This document shows, one piece after another, positions 46,051 through 58,278 of a DNA stretch of 64,000 bases. Numbering within the stretch: the stretch's first letter is position 1; the number at the start of each line of letters is the position of its first letter. Both the position numbers and the translations under genes were made by a program. The notes under the pieces were generated by a model, which was not told the origin of the DNA, made no database searches, and worked only from the letters and a program-made list of their open reading frames with translations. The DNA lies in the NCBI GenBank assembly GCA_021399445.1, contig JAJTUQ010000003.1, forward strand, positions 992,001 to 1,056,000. Reading direction: 5' to 3'. This stretch comes from Xylogone sp. PMI_703 (taxonomy: Eukaryota; Ascomycota; Leotiomycetes).

Positions 46051-46573
46051 TGTAGGGAAGTGGTGATGGATGATAAGGAGATTAAGCGCCAACAAAAAGA
46101 CTGTACTGATACGGAATTTGGGGTGAGAACATGATAATGGTTAACTTCTGTAGTGATATAGGCAACTATATATGAGTTGCAAAAGCCGTGCTAAGCTCGT
46201 GGTTTGTAAGTTTGAGCGTATGGAGGAATAACCCTACCGTCGGGATTCAGTGAAATCGAAATCCGAATTCCGGCCACCCAACCATCTCCTTTATGATATC
46301 TCCTGACCCCTTTACCTACGTACTACAATTACAAATACATCGGTGATAGGTAGTGCTAATGTGTGTCTATACACTAGTTCCTCTAATTACTGACTCCGCG
46401 TAGCATATAGCCGGGAAGTCCTGAAGATCGCCGCTCTTCAATGCAACTGAGCCTTATGATATAGTAGCATCGGGGTAATTCTCAGTAATCTTTGATAGCA
46501 AATGTCTAAAATTGATTCTACAACTTCCATATACAGACGCGTGTTCTGATCTAAAATATCCTCCGATGAAAAC
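46051..46573. promoter_or_regulatory. Promoter of the DHA2 exporter
   Basis: Spacer between the exporter start and the 3' end of the Zn2Cys6 gene. TATATATG-like sequence lies near 46168. CGG/CCG triplets (CCGTCGGG at about 46237-46244, TTCCGGCC at about 46268-46275) are candidate regulator sites. No gene seen. Confidence 0.35.
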
Positions 46574-48498
46574 CTAGTCTTGAGGAATAGATGCATCTAT
46601 AAACCAGCTGTCAAAAAGTTCCATCCCAAAAGGGTCTAAAAGAGACATCTCATCGACGTTATGTAATGCAGGAACGGTTGGGAGTAGCGCATTGTCCGCT
46701 GCCAATTTTGCCTCCCACCCAGGACGAAGGGTCCGAAGGTATCTTGCTGATCGAGAGAATTGGTCTCCCTCCTGACTGTCACTTCTATCTAGTGAAGCGA
46801 GTGTTCCTACTTGTTCCATATTTGTAATAATATGATCTAGCGTCAACAGCGCGTCTGTACTCTCCCAAACACCATTCTTGTCCCACGGAGGATCGTCGAA
46901 GTTTTTAAGTCGGTAGAGAGTCATTAGGCATAGAATTAGTTGTGACAATATAGAAAAAGGGAACCCAATATAGGCAGCGGGCGATATTGTAAGAAATACA
47001 CCAAGCCATGATTTTATTGCCTCAAGTCCCCCTCTGATGGATTTCCGTCCTTGGAGCGTTAAAATATTGGTGTGAAGAAATGTTGGCGAAAGCGCAACCT
47101 CCAGCTCTGTGCTATATAGATGTAAAAGCAGCACTTCTAAAATAATGTTAGTAATTGCTATAAAGCAGTTATTATGCCTGATACCAACTATTCTCTTGAA
47201 AATTTGATAAAATATCAGCCTTAATGCCTTGCAACTGTAGCTGAAGACTTTCATGGTAAAGAGACGCTGCTGCTTCATCGAGTGAGGCGACTTGATTTGA
47301 TTTCTCAGCTATCAGCGCCAATCGCACTTGTTGGACTAGAATCTCATCATTGGGACATTCTCTTTTTTGTTCTAGTATTTGAAGGCACTCATCCATGTGT
47401 GGTGTCCAGCGGAGAGTATCAACTTTGTGTAAAAATAATGATATTCTAAAGATGATAAGCGTGATTCAGAGGCCGAAGTGAATGCAGGACATACGATGAT
47501 GTAATGAGAAAACAGCCAAGCACGGCTCGGCGCTCCTCCATCGTCCGATGAGAAGAGAATTTAGAAGTTCCGCAGGGTAATAGTTGATTATCTTTAGGGA
47601 TGGGTTTGTTAAGGCCAAGATCAAACACCAAAGATATAGCAAGCTGAGAAAAAAGAGCCCGGAAGGGCTTATCATCCGCTTCATAGTTAGCCCTGAGGGA
47701 GTAATCAGTTCCTAAAAGCTCGGGCATAATTGACCTTTACCGTACCAACCAATAAATGCCAGAAGCCCTAAGAGAAGATCGATACGCTTTTCAGAATCCA
47801 CCACCATTTCTTGTGCGACGATTTGCCGTATCTTTTGTTTTAGTAACTGCTGTTGTGATGTTGATTTCGAGGATGCCATCATTATGCAAAGCCACAAAAA
47901 GGGTCTCTCCTTCTGGAGTTCTAGAGTAGTGGTCGTGGATGCAATATGGACGAATGGGAAATATTGAGACATGTAATCTTGGAAGTATAAGAGGTATTCT
48001 TCTGCTTGGGATGAAGAAAGTTTGACTGAAGGGCTATCATAGTAGGGACTGCCAGTTTCATGGTAAACAGAGCTATCTGGAGTACTTATTAATGAATCTT
48101 CAGCTTGACTGCGGATTATCATGTTGGTGTTCATGTTATAAGGCATAGCCATGTCCATAGAAAGTATGTTCTGATGAAGTACTCCATTCATTTTACTTGC
48201 TTTGATCAGTGATACCAGTCCGTCTAGCTTTTCCTCGAGACGCGCTGTCTTGGTCACGATGGGCTTTCTCCGACCGCGTTTTCGAACTGACTCGGTTGTG
48301 TGGCAGTCTTTCTTGAGCCGGTAACATCTGGTAGCACCCAACTTTAGATACTGCAGGGATGCTCTGGAGATAGTTTACCAACCTTTCGCAAGGTTCTCCA
48401 GCCAGCCGGATGATGCACTTGCACTTTGACCGAGCACAGTTTGCACAAGCATGGCCATAGGGCGCAGAAGTGCCACGAAGTGAGGAGTGTCGGTTCAT
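46574..48498 (-). CDS. Zn2Cys6 transcription factor
   Basis: Five minus-strand exons (48498-48383, 48327-47746, 47692-47495, 47445-47189, 47136-46574) give 571 residues. The cluster is CANCARSKCKCIIRLAGEPCERCYRLKKDC, with an intron inside it at the GEPCER/CYRL join. A basic stretch (RKRGRRKP) and a short coiled coil (TARLEEKLDGLVSLI) follow, as in DNA-binding dimers. The regulatory domain shows QDYMSQYFPFVHI, FLWLCIMMASS, LLAFIGWANYE, LVFDLGLNKP and LRWTPHMDECLQIL. The donor at 47745 (GTACGG) is preferred over GTAAAGG because it keeps the frame and gives the family-typical IGWANYE. An in-frame ATG at 48534 would add 12 residues. It lies head-to-head with another Zn2Cys6 gene and upstream of the exporter, its likely target. 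Confidence 0.88.
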
Positions 48499-49438
48499 TT
48501 CGGGACTATTGAAGAAGACTAGTGAAGAATGCAAATTTTCTATCCAAAAGCATTAAATCGCCCTAGCTGAATGAGAAGAAGAAAAGAAAACGGGCCATAT
48601 GTGGAAGAATATGGTCAGCAACATTGTGCAAATGTTGATGAAGTGAGTGCCACAGGAGCGAATCGGATGCGACCGGATTTGGAATTAATCCGAAACCCGT
48701 CGGGATTACTGAGCAACCCATCAATTTGGCCGATGCCCATGAAATACATTGCTGCGAGTCTCTAATAACGGAAATATCGAAGTGGAAACATTTGGTCACA
48801 GTCTGATTAACGTGAAGCCAGAATGTATGGCGAAAAGTCTGTCCTGACACCTAGACCTAAGCCCAGAAATCTTGGCGCTGGTGAGATATGAACGACACTC
48901 GAGCCAACTTCTAATATAAATGTGGGGCATCTCGAAAGATGAAATATCAATGTATCGTTTTTTCAAGATTTAGAATGACTGCGATCAAGACACGGGGAGT
49001 ACCAGCTATCAATTCCCTAGATTTCGAAATACAAAATATGGTAGGAGCCACCTCTGGAATCTCTTCTTACATTTATCTTGGACTGCGACATGTGGAATTT
49101 TAGAACATTCTCGGCTGCTATGCTCTCATTTAAATTGCTAAATCTGGACTAGTGCGCTGAGCTACGGTGACTGGTACGCAACTGATGGTATTGCATTCCA
49201 GTTTGGGACAATCCTTCCTTCTTAGCAAAAATACTTATCATGCCGTGCTACTAAGTTATCTCTCTGTTACGATCTATAATACCTTCTAGAAAAGCAAGCT
49301 TGTCTGTTACATCGTATCACAGCTGTTACGGAGGTATTCTTATCGCCTCTCCAAAGCGGAGGCTATCTTCAACCATTGGGCTCGTGATGAGCCCGGGTTA
49401 TCCTTTACTGAGAATGAATTTCTTATAGCATCACAAAA
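48499..49438. promoter_or_regulatory. Divergent promoter between two Zn2Cys6 genes
   Basis: About 940 bases separate the two regulator starts. CGG/CCG triplets with inverted geometry occur around 48660-48735 (for example GCGACCGGA, AACCCGTCGGG and TTGGCCGAT), which could be autoregulatory sites. No gene seen; the short frames here are not supported. Confidence 0.4.
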
Positions 49439-51078
49439 ATGCCTCACCAGAAGCGCCGCTACGTTCCAAAAATCAAAGGTAAGTTGTGATAGATTAACTT
49501 GCGCTTGTTTTTGAAGTGCCACGTCTGATTTATCAGGCAGGTTGCCATGAGTGTTCACAACGCCGGATCCACTGCGATGGTAGACGGCCTTCATGCGATA
49601 AATGTGCTTCAAGGATGATACCATGCAGTGGATTTGGTATCAGGTACAGATTCTCTGATGACGTTACCTCGAAATCGAAGAAGATAAAGCACGTGGATAT
49701 ATCATGTCATGACCAGTACGTTCATCTTCTGTATTCTTGTATCAAAATATCGGCGACATCGTTGACTACTATAGGCAAACGCAGTTGTACAGCCATCCAA
49801 GGGAGATTTATTCAGATCAAAGTTCGCATACTAGCCCCATTTCGAACAGCCCGTGTCCTGAAGACTCCGATTCCCATACATCAAGTCCTGGTCAATGCAA
49901 TCGAATCCCTATGAGTGTCAATATCGATGGGACGCACATGTTGGGGGAAGACACACTGGTGGAAGGGGGGTTGCGACAGCCATCGGGGTCTATGGATGGT
50001 AGAATAGTTACTAGTAACCCCGCACGGAGTTTGAGCCTTGTTGAGCCATGGAAAGAATTCCTTCTGAATTATTGTAAGCTCATTTCACTCAATCCTAATT
50101 ACCTAGCTAATCAAATTACCTTCAAGATTCGGACCGTATTGCTTCAGAGATGGTGGTAATCGACGGCAATTATAACGAATGGCGAGACCTAATACTACCC
50201 ATCGCATATATTGATGAAATGGTGATGAACGCAGTCTTGGCTGCTGCTGCCTCTCATCTCTCCGGGAAAACGCATCACAGTCTAACCAACCCAAGAAAAC
50301 ACTTTGCACAAGCAGTTAGCTGGCTACTAAACCGGAAAGACTTAACTAAGTGCAGTCTTCAAACGAAACAATTCGTGTTTGTTGCCTTAATCATCCTTCT
50401 GTTAAATGTCATGATTACTGGATGCTCCGACTTTCCGCTTATATTTCACATGCTAGAATCCGCACTGAATGCTGTCGGAGGCGAGGGGGGTCTCGGTAGT
50501 GGAGAGCTAGCTGGATTTCTCCTGAGACAAATCCGAAAGTAAGAGATCATAGACTTATTTGATAGTGCAGAAACAACTAACGGTAATCGAGGCTACGAAT
50601 ATATGCAGCACCATTGCTAAGTGAGGCTGAGGGAGTGTATCACATCTCCTCGCTAGCTCATCAAAGTTTTGATTGCCTCTACCACCACCGCTCTATGTAT
50701 CCAAATCATGCGTCTACCTTCAATATGATTGCCGATATTAGACAGCAAGCATTCGACATATATTTACTGCGTGTAACAGAGGGGCCAATGAGTATTGTGT
50801 CTGTAAACAACATCGAACATTTCATAGAGACGCTGCAATCGCTTCCCGATGACGCGCTGGGCGTACATGTGCTTATTTGGGCGTGTTTTATGGCTGCTTC
50901 AGAGAGCAGTACTCAGGAGCATCAGCTATTCTTCCGGCAGTATTTGGAGACACAATATCAACGAAATGGCTTTGCCAATATCCTGAAAGCTTTGAAACTG
51001 CTTGAACGGATTTGGGCTCGGGAAACGTACGAGAACTGGCCTGCGCTTCTACCAGAACCAAAAGCTTTCATCATGTAA
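49439..51078 (+). CDS. Zn2Cys6 transcription factor
   Basis: Five exons (49439-49478, 49517-49715, 49775-50073, 50127-50538, 50592-51078) give 478 residues. The first intron is only 38 nt but has an ATTAAC branch site. The cluster is CHECSQRRIHCDGRRPSCDKCASRMIPC, followed by the FGIRYRF segment common in a large Pezizomycotina-specific group with the fungal_trans_2-type domain. That domain appears after a variable Ser/Pro-rich linker: FLLNYYSDRIASEMV, ILPIAYIDEMVMNAVLAAAASHLS, LRIYAAPLLSEAEGVYHIS, and near the end GVHVLIWACFMAASES and the ILERIWAR-like motif. Members control secondary metabolism, nutrition or drug response. It is transcribed divergently from the Zn2Cys6 gene at 48498, so the two may act as a pair. 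Confidence 0.9.
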
Positions 51079-51606
51079 TAGTATACACTATGAAGATAGT
51101 TAACTGATTTTACCAACTTTATATCCATGCTATTCCATTATGCACTGAGCTAATTTGATGTCATCTAGTTTGCCTGAGTCTACATCAAGCAGCACTAGAT
51201 GCAACTAAACCGACCCAAGTGACATGTCATACCAGAGACTCCGGGCAGGCTTGTAAACTATGTAGATCGCAAATGTCTACCGAGAATTTATGACAATATA
51301 AGACGGAGAGGTCCAACGTGAGGCAACCGGTTTACGCAGTTCTCTTGAATAACCATTGGTCTGACGTGCCGCATGTGGTGGGAACTCAAAAGCTGGGCTT
51401 TAAGCCAATCAAACCTACGAAAACAGATGGGATTCGGATTTATACGAGTGATCGAAATCCAATAATTCAATCAGCCTTACAGCATCTGCCTGCGCTAGCC
51501 GAAGACGCCTTTCTTTACCGCTCTAGAAAAGAAAAATAAAAAGTATTGTGACAGATACATCTCCTAATTATCTTAAGCTGTAATTAAATGTCCAGAGCAT
51601 TGAATT
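51079..51606. other. Intergenic spacer
   Basis: Promoter of the F-box gene. A 73-codon frame (51318-51539) has only a GTG start and no recognisable features, so it is not called a gene. Confidence 0.4.
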
Positions 51607-54280
51607 ATGGGATCCTGGGACTGCTATTGTGCAATTTGCGGCGGACCTTTCTGCGGTGTGCGAATCGCGCGGAAACCCAAACATGTACGGCGCCTTAGTC
51701 AACAACAAAATGATCAATTCAGGGAAAAAGATGAGGGGGGTGAGACAGACGAGGATGCTGATACAGATGAAAACGAGAACTGTTATGATCCTGGGGTCAT
51801 TAATGGTGAGGATATCAAGTGGACAGACACCCTTCATGTGCTGGGTTTCAATCCACATGTGTGTGGAACAACAAAGTAAGAAACTGACTAGGCAAGCCAC
51901 AGTGCATCAGTTAACAGTTTAGATCTTTTATCTCTGGACCAGGCTTTTATGAAGACTTCGGTTTTGTTAAAGTAGTGCCGGGGGATGACCCAAACTACGA
52001 TGACGGCTGTAGCTTTTCCTGCTATTACGCTCAGCGTGAAGAGGATCCTGTCTTTCCATTTCACTGGTGCTGTTACGAACTCCTTACCATCGCATTGACT
52101 GGTGATTCCAATTGCAGTTCTGTCAATAAGGACGTTCTATATGACATATTTCAGGAGTTATCTGAGCCTTATACAAGCCGCCTTAATCTAGACTTCGATG
52201 ACCCTGCTCCCCCACGCGAACAGTTCTGGTTGTCAAGGGAAGGGGAAGAGCTATTTGTGGCTAACCCATCCTTAACACCTGAGCTACTGGACTTTACTAA
52301 AACCATATTTACAACCACCGATATTGAGTTTCCTTCCTTACGTGAGAATCTCACAACGCCAGTGGCATACAACCCCTTCGAAAAACTCCCTTACGATATC
52401 ATTTACAGAATTTGCTCCTTTTCACCTCCTAAAACCATCATTAGCTTCATAATGACATCAAAAAGCCTACTTTCCGATTATCATCAGAACAATAACTTTT
52501 GGCAGCAATGGATAAAATGCAAAATGCCTTGGTTTTTTGAGCTTTTAAGTCTGTTGGATAATTCTGATGTTATGAAAGGTAAAGATATGATGGGAATATT
52601 TTCATGGGCAAATAAGACGACTTTTCCTCGGACTTACACAGCTGGTCCTTTTATGAGCATTGCAAATAGGCGACGTATATGGAGTCTATGCGATCAACTT
52701 AAAGATATGTACCTGGCGCGCTTGTGCAGAGGAGATAAGCCAGGATTGGAACCTGTCGACAGGGCAATTATTCGAACCGCTTCATGCCAACACATGGCAT
52801 TAGTTTCATATCCGATTCCTGCAATCAAAGAGCTCAAAAAGATATTTTGGATCAAGTCTTGGGAAGAGATCTCTTTTCAGGAATATGTACTTGAGACATT
52901 TTGGGATAATCAAGGGGTATTAGTAGGGATATCATTGGCGCCAGAAGGCCAACGGAGATTATTTGGCAGAGATGATATTTCGAATGGTACCACGGATGAT
53001 ATTTCAAAAGAAGTCCTCAAGATTGAGAAGGGGGACTGGATCCAGGGATTCATTCTTCATATTCCTGGAATTGACATCTGTGGTGCTAGCCAGTCTCTCA
53101 TTAGCGCGCATACTTCTCCGACTGGAATCTCAGTAAGTCATCATAAATAGTTTCTGTTGACATTAATTACTGATTATTTCGCTGTAACAGGTGATCCTTT
53201 GTTCTGGAAAAGAAACTTATATCGGCCGGCTACCAATGAGTGGTTCAAGGCGGGTGTTAGCCAGCTTCAGCGAATCAGTCATAGTTGGAATCAAAGGAGA
53301 GATAGGAGTAAGTAATTTCACAATTGAAAGGTTAAATTATATTGACGACTTTATTGACTCTATTTATATCAGTTGGTCTCAGGGGAAACAAGGATCAGTA
53401 GTCTTGGGCTTCTACAAGCGCCACGGCCAGGTAGTAATGATTACATGGTCCCTCAACAGCAACCTTTCTGCGCATCTTTACTTCTCCCTGGAGATTATCT
53501 TTGGAAAAGGGATTACAGCAACCTTATACAATCACAAATCTGGACAAGCAGAGCAATAATGCTCTTTACAAGCAAATATACAGGTACGGCAGTAGTTCCA
53601 AGAGATTTTGTCCCTCATGAGGCTTTCATATGGGGTGGAAATATTAATGAATTGCAATCTCTTGTACGTCTCTCGGCGCATATTACGCAGGCTGGTACTG
53701 TCTCTGAAATTGGAGAAGATGGAAATCGGCTATCACGAGCATATTTTGATTTCCGTGGCTTCAGGGCCGAATATAACCGAGAATCTCATATGGATCTCCG
53801 TACGGTTGGAATTGGCAGTGAATTAGATGAAATCAACCAGCTAGAAGAATACTGCGTACACTTTGATATCGACGGACCTGGTGGGGAACGGGTGACTCAA
53901 GTTGAAGTTTCACAGAACGATGATTGCATGGCTCTCAGGGTAAGATAACTTTTATTATCTCATTACTAGACTATTACATTCCATAAAATACACTACAAAA
54001 CATATATTAACTCAAAGTTCTTCTCTCAGCTACGCACTAATTGGGATCGAGAGGCAATCTGGGGAAAATACAGGGCCGAGAACTCGGCGAAGACGAGGGA
54101 CCTTGGCTCTCCAGTTATTGGTATTATTGTAACATTCGGCAAACGTGAACGTTATCCACAGGATACCAAGACAAATGTAAGTATTAGAGGATTCAGTACT
54201 GTATACTTCTAAGAAAGAGGCTAAACCAACTTTAGGTACGTACGGTTTTGACATCCGTCACAACCATAGTTGAGTTTTAA
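51607..54280 (+). CDS. Large F-box protein with C-terminal propeller- or lectin-like part
   Basis: Six exons (51607-51875, 51923-53132, 53191-53307, 53373-53939, 54030-54176, 54236-54280) join in frame to 784 residues. It starts with MGSWDCYCAICGGPFCGV, a Cys-rich opening characteristic of a fungal F-box group. An acidic stretch and the CSFSCYYA / FHWCCYELL segment follow. The F-box itself is at about residues 223-255 (FEKLPYDIIYRICSFSPPKTIISFIMTSKSLL). The C-terminal half (GFILHIPGIDICGAS, VILCSGKETYIGRL, EEYCVHFDIDGPGGERVTQVEV, LRTNWDREAIWGKY, VIGIIVTFG) looks like a carbohydrate-binding or propeller-type recognition domain. It probably selects substrates for an SCF ubiquitin ligase. The partner is unknown. 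Confidence 0.82.
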
Positions 54281-56826
54281 ATTGATTTACTTCAATATGA
54301 AGATAGAGAACTGACGTTCATCCTTATTTGAAATTATAATGACCTCGGGGGCCACAGGTCTAGTCTGATTTGTTCACCATATAAGTAGGTAGTTTATCCT
54401 ACGTCAGAGAAGCGTGCCCAAGCTGCGTAGCACTTCAAGTAAGTAAACATTGGAAAACATGATCCAATAATTTATACCCATTTCAGCTGTTGAGTGGATT
54501 TGCTGAAGAAAAGATAACAATCGCCAATTAAATGAGTCGAGTGAGATCTATTGTTACCCATACAGTTCCACAATGTGTCTCTTTCAAAGGCTCAAGTCAT
54601 TTTAGGCATAACACCTTGATACTGCAACATACATGTAAATGAGAACAGAAACACCAAGATCAAATTTGGCAACAATAGCTTTTTGATAGATTAGAATACT
54701 TATGTGAATGAACAAGACTTATTTTAGTTCAAGAATAATATATAGTTACAATAATTATAGAAAAGAGCTTCCACCAACCGCAAAGACACCTTGGGCATAA
54801 CATTAAATGTGGTGCCTGATCAGGTTTGACCAGCATTCTTGATCACGTGCAAGAGATATAATGTTATATTCAAGACTTTGAGATTTCGTTTCACTTAGCT
54901 TCACACATAATGATCCTTAATCAAAAGATATTAGTTATTATCGCAGGAACGCACAAGGGATATTGTTGTTCACATCGGCTGCGTACCATTGTTTTGCATT
55001 CTATCAAAATGCAATGGTAGCGACAATCCAATTAAATTACGTGGGCGCTTAGGTAATCACAAGTTGCTTGTCGCAGGATCCCCAGTGCTCATGATTAAAC
55101 AATAATCGACAGAAAGCATGAATTAAGGAAGAGTGCAAGTGATTATTAAATCCACATTGTAATCCAGTGGAAGTAGCGGCGTGCGATAGAAGCAGTGTGT
55201 AGGTGACAGATTTATCGAGCTAACTTCCTAAACTTTTTAACGAGAAGTACACCCGCCGACTGATGGATGCGACACGACAAGATTATGCTGCAAATATTGT
55301 TTGGTCTCTTCAAAGGATCTATTCTAGATAATGAACCCAGTCTTACATACAAGGCTAGTTATCAAGAGCCATGTGCGCGACCAGGCGAACCCAGATGTAT
55401 CCAGGAGAGAGCTCTTAGAACGGCGCTTGGACTGGACAGGAGGCTAGACACTAGACACTAGACGCTTTAGATGTCCAATTAGATAGCACACAGAGAGATA
55501 ACAAAACGCTAGGTCCGCAGTAGAATTCAGGCGATCGCTTAATAATTCAGATCGAACTGACGCACAACCCAAAGATGCTGTCTCCAGACAAAGGTCTAAC
55601 AGTCGGAACTACTCGGTCGGTCGGCAATCCACGTCTCCTCATAGTGTACCAGAACACCAGAACCTAAACCCAGCAACAACCTCAAATCATGGAAAGGGCG
55701 TCATTATATATATCGCAGACATATGTATACTACATCTGCAATTTGATTCTAAGCATATACCGCGATAATTCGGTCACGCTGAAAAGAGGACAGGTTTATA
55801 TGTCAACTACCTTGCGTCTAGAGGCCGAGTGTTACCATGTAGTGGTCAGAATTTATGAGACCCCTAGCGCAGCCGATATCTTTGATCAGTACCTATGAAA
55901 CGACTATTCTGGGCCATTTAAACGGCCCAAGTGCCTAAACCTATGTAGCTAATCTAGATCCAGATAAAAATAGTCCCAGCATATCATATTATCAAGATCT
56001 CATGATTGCTGAACGGCTGGTGTCGGTTCGACAAATTAGAGCCTGTGCGATAACTTTTCCATCTAGCGTGGTAGGTGCTCAGAACCGAATTTCTAGCACG
56101 AATAAAATTAGGCTTAGATACCGGTCCATGAAGTGGACTGAGCGCTGTGGATATCAGTTATTCATATCAGCTCTAGTCTGGATTACTTGTAACTCTGTGG
56201 TGCTACTACTCGGGGTTACTTGAGGAAGGTTAGTACTGTCGCACTATGAATAAGAATATGATCCCGACCGCTAGTAAGGTTGCTTTGAAGGCTTGCACAC
56301 GAAGTATCAGGACGAACTATTCGAAGTCAATGAAGCGCATGGGATAATCTTTGCTATTGCTGCTTGCTATATAATAAACTTCTATAAAATACAGGTATCA
56401 AGAAGGAGATGATCACAGCAAGGGAATCTATCTAGCTACATAAAAAGACGCAAAATCGATCGCTTTTTATCCTCCAAAACTTTTTTTCCAGCCTTTGTGT
56501 TTTCCTTTCGCTCATTAAAAATCCGGTAACTATTTACCACCAATGTAACACGAAGCATGCAGAAATTAGCAAAAGAGGAAAACTTGAAGCCGCAGTAAGG
56601 GAAATATCCACCGCATCCGTGTCTGAATCGTTATTGATAGCGTCGCAACATCGCCCAGGCCTGCTCTGCTTTGTGGCACGCAGCAGGAGTGATGTATAGT
56701 ATGTTTGACGCTCAACATCATATAATTGTACTGTTACCCAGAATATTCGTCTAGATTGTTTGCATATAATGAGGGAATTCGCGCCGCTAGCTCGCTCGCT
56801 ATAGTATTCTATTCTATTGCCGCGTC
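54281..56826. other. Gene-free region, about 2.5 kb
   Basis: AT-rich in its first half; more mixed composition from about 55,200. It includes the CTAGACA tandem (55444-55463) and short frames (55267-55461, 55689-55898, 56002-56223) without support. The section at 55,250-56,350 may be decayed repeat DNA, but I could not identify terminal repeats. Confidence 0.45.
55444..55463. repeat. CTAGACA tandem repeat
   Basis: Nearly three copies of the 7-mer CTAGACA (third copy ends CTAGAC). A simple local repeat with no evident role. Confidence 0.7.
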
Positions 56827-57431
56827 TCACACCCGCGGAGAAGGAGCGCGAGATCGTCGTCGTCGAGGCTGCTCATTGTCTACGACTCGGTGAGCCCGGA
56901 CACCCTGATAATAAAGCCATCATATTAGAGAGCTTTGCATACGAGAAAGAGTGCGATTTAAGGTTATTATGAAGTCGCTGTCCACTTACCGTCTTTGACC
57001 GGTAGACACGGGCTTCAAGTCTCTCGGCAGAGTCTCTTGGGTTAAAGATCACTTCGATGCCGTCCCATCTAACTGTTATTGCATCCAACACAGCCGTATT
57101 AGCAGCACGAGCAGCAGCAGCAGCAGGAGGAGGGTTTTGCGCTGCTGGGAGGTTGTGTGGTACAACTAGATCGGTCAATAATAACATCTCTAAATTTTTT
57201 ACAATAATATGTAACACAGCTTTTATCTATATGCTAATCAAATGTAATAAGGACCGTACTGTGCTATGCAATGAAAATTTCCATACCAGGGTTATTTTGC
57301 ACCTCGTCAGCTGCTCTTTGTTGAGCGCCCAGCCCGGTCGGGAACGGTGGTCGTACAAAACCGTAACAGCAAGCCCATCCAACGATAAAGAAGACGCCGT
57401 ACGTGGCAGAAGTGATATCGCCCGTAAACAT
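56827..57431 (-). CDS. Small membrane-anchored protein, unknown function
   Basis: Three minus-strand exons (57431-57287, 57189-56990, 56904-56827) join in frame to 140 residues. Introns are 97 and 85 nt with normal ends. One N-terminal membrane helix is present (residues about 8-26, TSATYGVFFIVGWACCYGFV), followed by PPFPTGLGAQQRAADE. A Pro/Ala linker comes next, encoded partly by a GCT/CTG trinucleotide run at 57109-57126. A short conserved-looking region follows (VLDAITVRWDGIEVIFNPRDSAERLEARVY), and the tail is Arg-rich. I do not recognise the family. It lies head-to-head with the large protein gene at 58279. Confidence rests on three consistent exon joins rather than on homology. Confidence 0.6.
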
Positions 57432-58278
57432 GATGAAAGGAACTAATTGTTTAATTTGTAAAGAGACACGGCGCTTAGCGGTTATGGTGCAAATAAGGGG
57501 TGTTGTTGAGTAGCAGAAATGTGTGGGAAGGAAGATGAGTGGTGGCTGCCTTAGATTTTATATTACCCTCACTCAACCACTTGCAAGGCTGGCAAGGACA
57601 AAGTTAACTGCGAACACCCCTTTACACGACTGGGACGCGACCGGCAACGAGCTCTGTTCTTCGTGCTTCTAACACTTCCATGAGTCAGAGTCACGAACTC
57701 CTGGGGTGAGAATTCCTTGCTCGGGACTTGGGACAGGTGTAAGACTCCTATGCACAGTTGCCGACGGCTGTTCATTAACGGGGTCAAGGGACCTGAAATA
57801 ACGGCCGCGGGGAAGCATCCGGAGCCATTCTTACCGTTATGAATTGATATGAGATGGGAGACCCAAAGGACGGCCTCGAAAACCCTGCAGCTGAGACACA
57901 TCTTCTCGAAGAAGATGCGAAGGATCAAAAACCAACAAAAGAGGAGGCCATGATTCGCTAGCCACCCTCCAGGAACACGCAAAAAAAGCACCCTGATGCA
58001 GTAGTGCTGGCACTCGGGCCTGCGCCAGGCGGAATTGCTTTTGGTCACCGAGAGAAGTGGGAAGTGGGAAGTGGGAAAAAAAGGAGGGAGGCACAACCAG
58101 CCTACTATGAGTGAATTCTAGCTGTCTACCTTGCGCTTCGTTCTCCCTTCCCCCTTCATACCTCGATTTTTAATGCCAAAGCGACGGCACAACCACCGCG
58201 ACACAATAGTAACACAAAACATAAAATACTTTAAGCTCTGATGATAGTGTTTGGTGATAACTTTTACGATTCTCCGAT
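57432..58278. promoter_or_regulatory. Divergent promoter, GC-richer than its surroundings
   Basis: This 847-base region separates the small membrane protein and the 817-residue protein genes. It is GC-richer than the other spacers and holds the GAAGTGG tandem (58054-58074). A 175-residue minus frame (57569-58096) lacks a plausible start and has repeat-like composition, so it is not called. Bidirectional promoter function is inferred. Confidence 0.4.
58054..58074. repeat. GAAGTGG tandem repeat
   Basis: Three exact copies of the 7-mer GAAGTGG followed by GAAAAAAAA, about 205 bases upstream of the ATG at 58279. It could be a promoter element or slippage. Confidence 0.75.

Noticed and set aside
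51318..51539. 73-codon plus-strand frame upstream of the F-box gene
   Set aside because: It starts with GTG, has no signal or motif, and the F-box protein start at 51607 is complete without it.
55250..56350. Possible retroelement remnant
   Set aside because: Composition differs from the surrounding AT-rich DNA, but no LTR ends, primer-binding site or polymerase/integrase motifs could be found.
57569..58096. 175-codon minus-strand frame in the GC-rich divergent promoter
   Set aside because: No plausible start context, it runs through the GAAGTGG tandem repeat, and it shows no motif. Probably a GC-driven chance frame.
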